From positions 1 through 37,960 of the forward strand of contig CACWLH010000015.1 of the NCBI GenBank assembly GCA_902761625.1: a stretch of 37,960 nucleotides of DNA, given 5' to 3'. Origin of the DNA: an uncultured Erysipelotrichaceae bacterium. Lineage in GTDB: Bacteria; Bacillota_I; Bacilli_A; Erysipelotrichales; Erysipelotrichaceae. The notes beneath the pieces were generated by a model. The model made no database searches. It had not been told where the DNA came from and saw nothing but the letters and a program-made list of their open reading frames with translations. A program made the translations under genes and the position numbers. Below are positions 34,586 through 37,960 of the stretch, piece by piece (positions within the stretch are counted from its first letter, which is position 1; each line of letters starts with the position of its first letter).

Positions 34586-36112
34586 TTACTCGAAGTAGAT
34601 AATCTGCGCATCGTCCGCTGAGAGGATCTTCTGCACAGTTCTCTTTTCTCTGACAAATGCGGATACGACACTGCTGAAGCCAAGACTCTGGATTGTGATC
34701 AACGGTGTCATTGCGACCATTGCCACAACACCAAATGCGAAATCCATGATCGCGTTGGAACCGCGCAATGTCACACAGGCGCCGATCATCATCGGCAGGA
34801 TGAAGCTGCTGGTCAAAGGACCGCTGGCAACTCCGCCTGAGTCAAATGCGATGGCCGTATAGAGTTTCGGCACAAAGAATGAAAGTCCAAGCGAAACCAG
34901 ATATCCGGGAATCAGATAGTAAAGCAGTGAGAATCCAAGTACAAGTCTCAATACGGACAGTCCGATGGAAGTTCCGACACCGACTGAGAGCGCGATCATC
35001 ATCTGTTTCTGGGTAACAGCACCGTTGGTGACTTCTTCTACCTGCTGGTTGAGAACGTGTACAGCCGGTTCCGCCAGAACAACCACCATACCGATGATAA
35101 AGGCAAAGCCGATCAGGACAGCAGGATTTCCGGCAGCCATCTGAGAGCCGATCTTATAGCCGACCGGCATGAAGCCGATGGTGACGGCCATCAGGAACAT
35201 CACAAGACCGACAAAGGCGAATATGATTCCGAAGAGAATCTGCACAATCTTCTGCTTGGGCAGATGGAGCACAAACTTCTGCAATATTGCGAAGAAACCG
35301 ACCATCAACAGCAGTGACTTGGCCACATCAACGCATGTTTCCAGCAGCAGATGCCAGAAGGCTGATCCGAGTCCGGCCTCCATGGAATAATCCGGAAGCG
35401 GGAAATGAATCGAACCGGAAGCGGAAAGGCTCAGAATCAGCACAGCCAGAATCGGTCCGGCTGAACAAAGCGCGATCAGGCCGAATGAGTTCTGACCGGC
35501 ATTGCGTCCGCCGATGGTCTGGGCGATACCGATGCCAAGCGCCATGATAAACGGAACGGTAATCGGTCCGGTTGTCACGCCGCCTGAGTCAAATGCCAGC
35601 GGCAGGAATGATTCACCTCCCCTTGCAATCATCAATGATGCAAAGGAGAACAGCAGCATATAGAAGAACAGCAGCATCGCCGTCAGATCCGTTCTTGTCA
35701 CGATGCGCAATACAGCCAGCACCAAAAACAGACCGACACCAATACCGACCGTTGAGATCAGCGCCATCGGTTTGACGACTTCACTGATCTGACCGGCCAG
35801 AACTGAGAGATCGGGTTCAGCGACGGTAATCAATACGCCCATCAGGAAACAGGCTACAAACAGAAGCCTGATCCGCCCTGACTTGGTAAGACCTTCACCG
35901 ACATGGCGGCCGATCGGGCTCATCGCAAGATCCGCGCCAAGGTTGAACAGGGCGATTCCCAGCATGAGGAATACTGCACAGACAGTGAATATAATCCGCT
36001 CCTGCCAGCTGAGCGGTGCAAGCGGTGTAAATGACAGCACCAGCACGATGGCAAATACCGGCAAAACCGATGTCAGCGCCTCTGTGAGTTTTGACAGCAA
36101 TGCTTTTTTCAC
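34586..36112 (-). CDS. DUF1538 polytopic membrane protein, putative transporter
   Basis: A 508-residue membrane protein with about 12-14 hydrophobic segments and a clear internal duplication. AEPDLSVLAGQISEV in the first half matches AEPAVHVLNQQVEEV in the second, and AFDSGGVTTGPITVPFIMALG matches AFDSGGVASGPLTSSFILPMM. These pairs, with charged residues inside the membrane part, look like inverted or tandem transport units. The start is GTG at 36112 with GGGAGG 7 nt upstream. A perfect -10 TATAAT lies at 36181-36186. It leads an operon with two PII-like genes, an association which suggests a ligand-gated channel or carrier, as PII regulates AmtB. No function is established for DUF1538 that I know of; sodium, bicarbonate or an amino acid are only guesses. 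Confidence 0.85.
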   Translation of the reverse strand: MKKALLSKLTEALTSVLPVFAIVLVLSFTPLAPLSWQERIIFTVCAVFLMLGIALFNLGADLAMSPIGRHVGEGLTKSGRIRLLFVACFLMGVLITVAEPDLSVLAGQISEVVKPMALISTVGIGVGLFLVLAVLRIVTRTDLTAMLLFFYMLLFSFASLMIARGGESFLPLAFDSGGVTTGPITVPFIMALGIGIAQTIGGRNAGQNSFGLIALCSAGPILAVLILSLSASGSIHFPLPDYSMEAGLGSAFWHLLLETCVDVAKSLLLMVGFFAILQKFVLHLPKQKIVQILFGIIFAFVGLVMFLMAVTIGFMPVGYKIGSQMAAGNPAVLIGFAFIIGMVVVLAEPAVHVLNQQVEEVTNGAVTQKQMMIALSVGVGTSIGLSVLRLVLGFSLLYYLIPGYLVSLGLSFFVPKLYTAIAFDSGGVASGPLTSSFILPMMIGACVTLRGSNAIMDFAFGVVAMVAMTPLITIQSLGFSSVVSAFVREKRTVQKILSADDAQIIYFE

Positions 36113-36180
36113 AGGATTGCCTCCCTTCCGACATATGAAAGAAACATCTCAGATGTTATGGAAACTATATAACTTTAATC

Positions 36181-36186
36181 ATTATA
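36181..36186 (-). promoter_or_regulatory. Likely -10 box of the DUF1538 operon
   Basis: A perfect TATAAT on the minus strand, 69 nt before the GTG start; no good -35 is seen at 16-18 bp. Confidence 0.4.
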
Positions 36187-36294
36187 TCTGTTCCTTCGTT
36201 ACATTTGTGGAAAATATGTATTATGTACTTTCTGAAGATGCCTGATTCCGGATTTCCCTTCTGTCAGGAAAGATGCGTATGGTCCACCGACACC

Positions 36295-36327
36295 AAAAAA
36301 AGGAACGGCATTAAGCTCTGCCGCTCC
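36295..36327 (-). terminator. Strong minus-strand terminator without a recognised gene
   Basis: GGAGCGGC pairs with GCCGTTCC (36320-36327 with 36302-36309), followed on the minus strand by seven T. No intact minus-strand gene lies in front of it. Confidence 0.8.
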
Positions 36328-36540
36328 TCATAAAGAACCACGGTCTTCTGTGGTCTGCCATTGCGCCTGACCGCGTTGATTTTCAGTCCTCTCCCGAGTT
36401 ACTTTATCTGCGTTGCCGATGATTTTATTTTTTTGTTATAGATTTCCACCGGACTGACAATGCCGAGAGGTTCAATCGGCACAAACATGGAGAACAGTTC
36501 TCTCTATTAAACTGATAACGGATCAAGGAATCTGAATCAT
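36328..36540 (-). other. Unidentified minus-strand transcript: small RNA or gene relic
   Basis: The stretch upstream of the terminator at 36295 has no complete gene. One minus-strand frame reads MFVPIEPLGIVSPVEIYNKK then IKSSATQIK and a stop. After it another open stretch reads GLKINAVRRNGRPQKTVVLY, EERQSLMPFLF. Neither is recognised. A small hairpin (ACCAC/GTGGT near 36348-36365) and the terminal hairpin would also fit a small non-coding RNA. I cannot decide between a decayed gene and an RNA gene. Confidence 0.3.
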
Positions 36541-36554
36541 CATATTGCAAAAAG

Positions 36555-36613
36555 AGAGAATGCAGTCACAGGATACAGCAGATCGCTGTAAACCTGAGGC
36601 ACATTCTCTTTTC
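36555..36613. repeat. Long imperfect hairpin ahead of the ankyrin gene
   Basis: AGAGAATG (36555-36562) pairs with CATTCTCT (36602-36609), enclosing AGG/CCT and ACAGC/GCTGT stems on the same axis. T tracts follow on both strands (TTTTC on plus, TCTTTTTG on minus), so it could be a bidirectional terminator or a folded 5' leader of the ankyrin gene 37 nt downstream. Confidence 0.45.
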
Positions 36614-36649
36614 TGTATTCTCTGATATGATGTCTGCACGAGGTAATTT

Positions 36650-37036
36650 ATGTCAGAACTTTGTCAGGCAATCATGAATCGGGATCTGGACAGCGGCAGG
36701 AAAATCCTGACGGAAACACCGGAAGCTGTCATTTCCTTTGAACCGGGAGAAAATCTTCCGCTGTTTGAAGCAGCGGAATCCGGATCCCTGGAAATACTGA
36801 AATATATCGTGGAATATTCCCGGGCAAGTCTTGATGAATATGATCAGGACCACCGGAGTGTTCTCCATTACGCATCCGAATCCGGAGATATCGACAAATG
36901 CAGATATCTGATCGAGAGATGCGGCATATCAGTGCTGGAAGCTGACCGCTCTTTGCTGACACCGTATGAGATTGCATACAGGAAATTCCCGGATACACTG
37001 GACCGGTATTATCTTTCTGTCATCAAAACCGTTTGA
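36650..37036 (+). CDS. Small ankyrin-repeat protein
   Basis: A 128-residue cytoplasmic protein made almost wholly of ankyrin-type helical repeats: LPLFEAAESGSLEILKYIVE (about 36-55), SVLHYASESGDIDKCRYLIE (about 69-88) and LTPYEIAYRK (about 102-111), preceded by a capping helix MSELCQAIMNRDLDSGRKIL. The middle repeat follows the consensus best (LH-A-x-SG). Such proteins bind a partner protein; the partner is unknown. GAGGT lies before the ATG at 36650. It is followed within 4 nt by the broken GH43 gene, so the two may once have been co-transcribed. Confidence 0.8.
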   Translation: MSELCQAIMNRDLDSGRKILTETPEAVISFEPGENLPLFEAAESGSLEILKYIVEYSRASLDEYDQDHRSVLHYASESGDIDKCRYLIERCGISVLEADRSLLTPYEIAYRKFPDTLDRYYLSVIKTV

Positions 37037-37040
37037 AGAT

Positions 37041-37960
37041 ATGTATGCCAATCCGATCCGCCGCGGTTTTTTCCCGGATCCTTCCATTATCAGGGTGAAT
37101 GATGACTACTACATGGTCAATTCCTCATTCATCTTCTTTCCATGCATCCCCGTTTCCCATTCAAAAGACCTTGTGCACTGGCAGATCATCGCTCATGCCG
37201 TCATGAATCCCGATTGGTCTGAGCTTGGAGCACTGGACAGCGGCAGAGGATACTGGGCACCGGATATCAGCTATGACGGCTGAGCGATTCTGCGCAGGTA
37301 GATGATCGTCTCTTCCGACAAACCTGAAGGTCCCTACTCAAAGCCGGTCTTTATTGAGGAGGATGGCATTGATCCTTCCCTGTTCCATGAAAACGGCAGA
37401 CATTATATGTTATTGAACAGAGGTGCGAGAATCTTTGAGCTTTCAGAAGACTGCACGGAAAAGATATCAGATGCCTCCCTTCTGTACTACGGATTCCAGA
37501 AACATGCCCCGGAAGGTCCTCATCTTCTGAAAAAGGATGGCTGGTATTATCTGTTCCTGGCTGAAGGCGGAACAGGGGACGGCCACCGGATCACCGTTTC
37601 ACGCAGTAAAGAGCTCTTCGGCATCTATGAGCCATGTCCGTACAATCCGATCATGCATCAGAATGATCCGTCAGCTCCCATACAGAGATGCGGCCATGGC
37701 AAGCCTGTGCAGACGCAGGACAGCAGACGGATGGCCTGTCGTCAATGATCTGAAAGGTCCTTCATCTCTTGCCCCGTTGCCATTCAAAAGAAGGATCGCA
37801 GATACAAATGATACTATGTTCTGCAAAGGAATCTGGCCTTCGGCATGGATGACACCGAGAGAACCGCAGAAGAATGCGGTCACTGTCTACGACGGTTATG
37901 TGCAATTGCTTTCATCCCCGGTGCCTTTTTACAGCCTGGAAAGCAGAAATCTGTTTCTGC
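37041..37960 (+). pseudogene. GH43 glycosidase gene with multiple disabling changes (continues past window)
   Basis: The reading begins MYANPIRRGFFPDPSIIRVN, a typical GH43 N-terminus with catalytic base Asp13, and continues to YWAPDISYDG. There a TGA (37281-37283) and, five codons on, a TAG interrupt the frame. The expected block-linking segment is missing, so a small deletion accompanies the stops. The same frame resumes MIVSSDKPEGPYSKPVFIEE and includes the proton-donor region HAPEGPHLLKKDGWYYLFLA and IQRCGHGK. Near 37725 a further deletion and frameshift move the coding frame: DGWPVVNDLKGPS reads on to the window end in another frame. With two stops, two deletions and one frameshift it cannot make a working beta-xylosidase/arabinofuranosidase. 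Assembly error cannot explain all of these changes. Confidence 0.88.

Overview
The window looks like an accessory, carbohydrate-centred stretch of a Bacillota (Firmicutes) chromosome, probably a gut anaerobe. The reasons are AGGAGG-type ribosome binding sites, TATAAT promoters, many intrinsic terminators, a preQ1-I-like riboswitch, 6-phospho-beta-glucosidase-type GH1 enzymes and mid-range GC. No rRNA, tRNA, CRISPR array, complete insertion sequence or phage gene was seen, so the assignment below phylum is a guess.

Layout. 1-1659 (-): two permeases of an oligopeptide-type ABC importer, the first cut by the window edge. 1961-4654 (-): a large STAND (NB-ARC-like) NTPase with a TPR-like C-terminus behind two perfect dyads. 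5066-6007 (+): a DUF4037 nucleotidyltransferase-like protein. 6061-9766 (-): aspartase, then an RraA-like aldolase/decarboxylase and a GltS-type symporter, with a divergent LysR regulator at 9888-10805 (+). A decayed gene tail lies at 7591-7785. 10892-13208 (+): promoter, preQ1-I riboswitch candidate, VUT-family (queuosine precursor) transporter and an amidase. 13393-15243 (+): a fused phosphomannose isomerase/ROK sugar kinase.

15456-21318 (+) is the most interesting part: a tight operon of a ROK kinase, a GH1 glycosidase, RpiB, an AlsE-type epimerase, a LacI-type sensor with no DNA-binding domain, and a second GH1 glycosidase. RpiB and AlsE match the enzymes that carry D-allose-6-phosphate through D-allulose-6-phosphate to fructose-6-phosphate. 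The first GH1 has Lys in place of the conserved His that contacts the sugar 3-OH, and allose is the C3 epimer of glucose. Together these suggest a pathway for beta-D-allosides: kinase, phospho-glycosidase, isomerase, epimerase. I infer this; it is not proven by sequence alone.

21418-26300: aldo/keto reductase, MATE transporter, carbamate kinase (-) and a CapA-family membrane-anchored protein. 26451-26564 (-): the last codons of a destroyed third GH1 gene with its terminator still present. 26706-29790 (+): a GH78-like glycosidase, KptA RNA 2'-phosphotransferase and an unknown small protein. 29881-33635: an AraC regulator divergent from a full GH78 alpha-L-rhamnosidase, with a 26-bp dyad between them. 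33856-36112 (-): a DUF1538 membrane protein with two PII-like proteins. 36650-37960 (+): an ankyrin-repeat protein followed by a GH43 gene broken by stops, deletions and a frameshift. Intact and broken glycosidases side by side suggest active turnover of plant-glycoside functions here.
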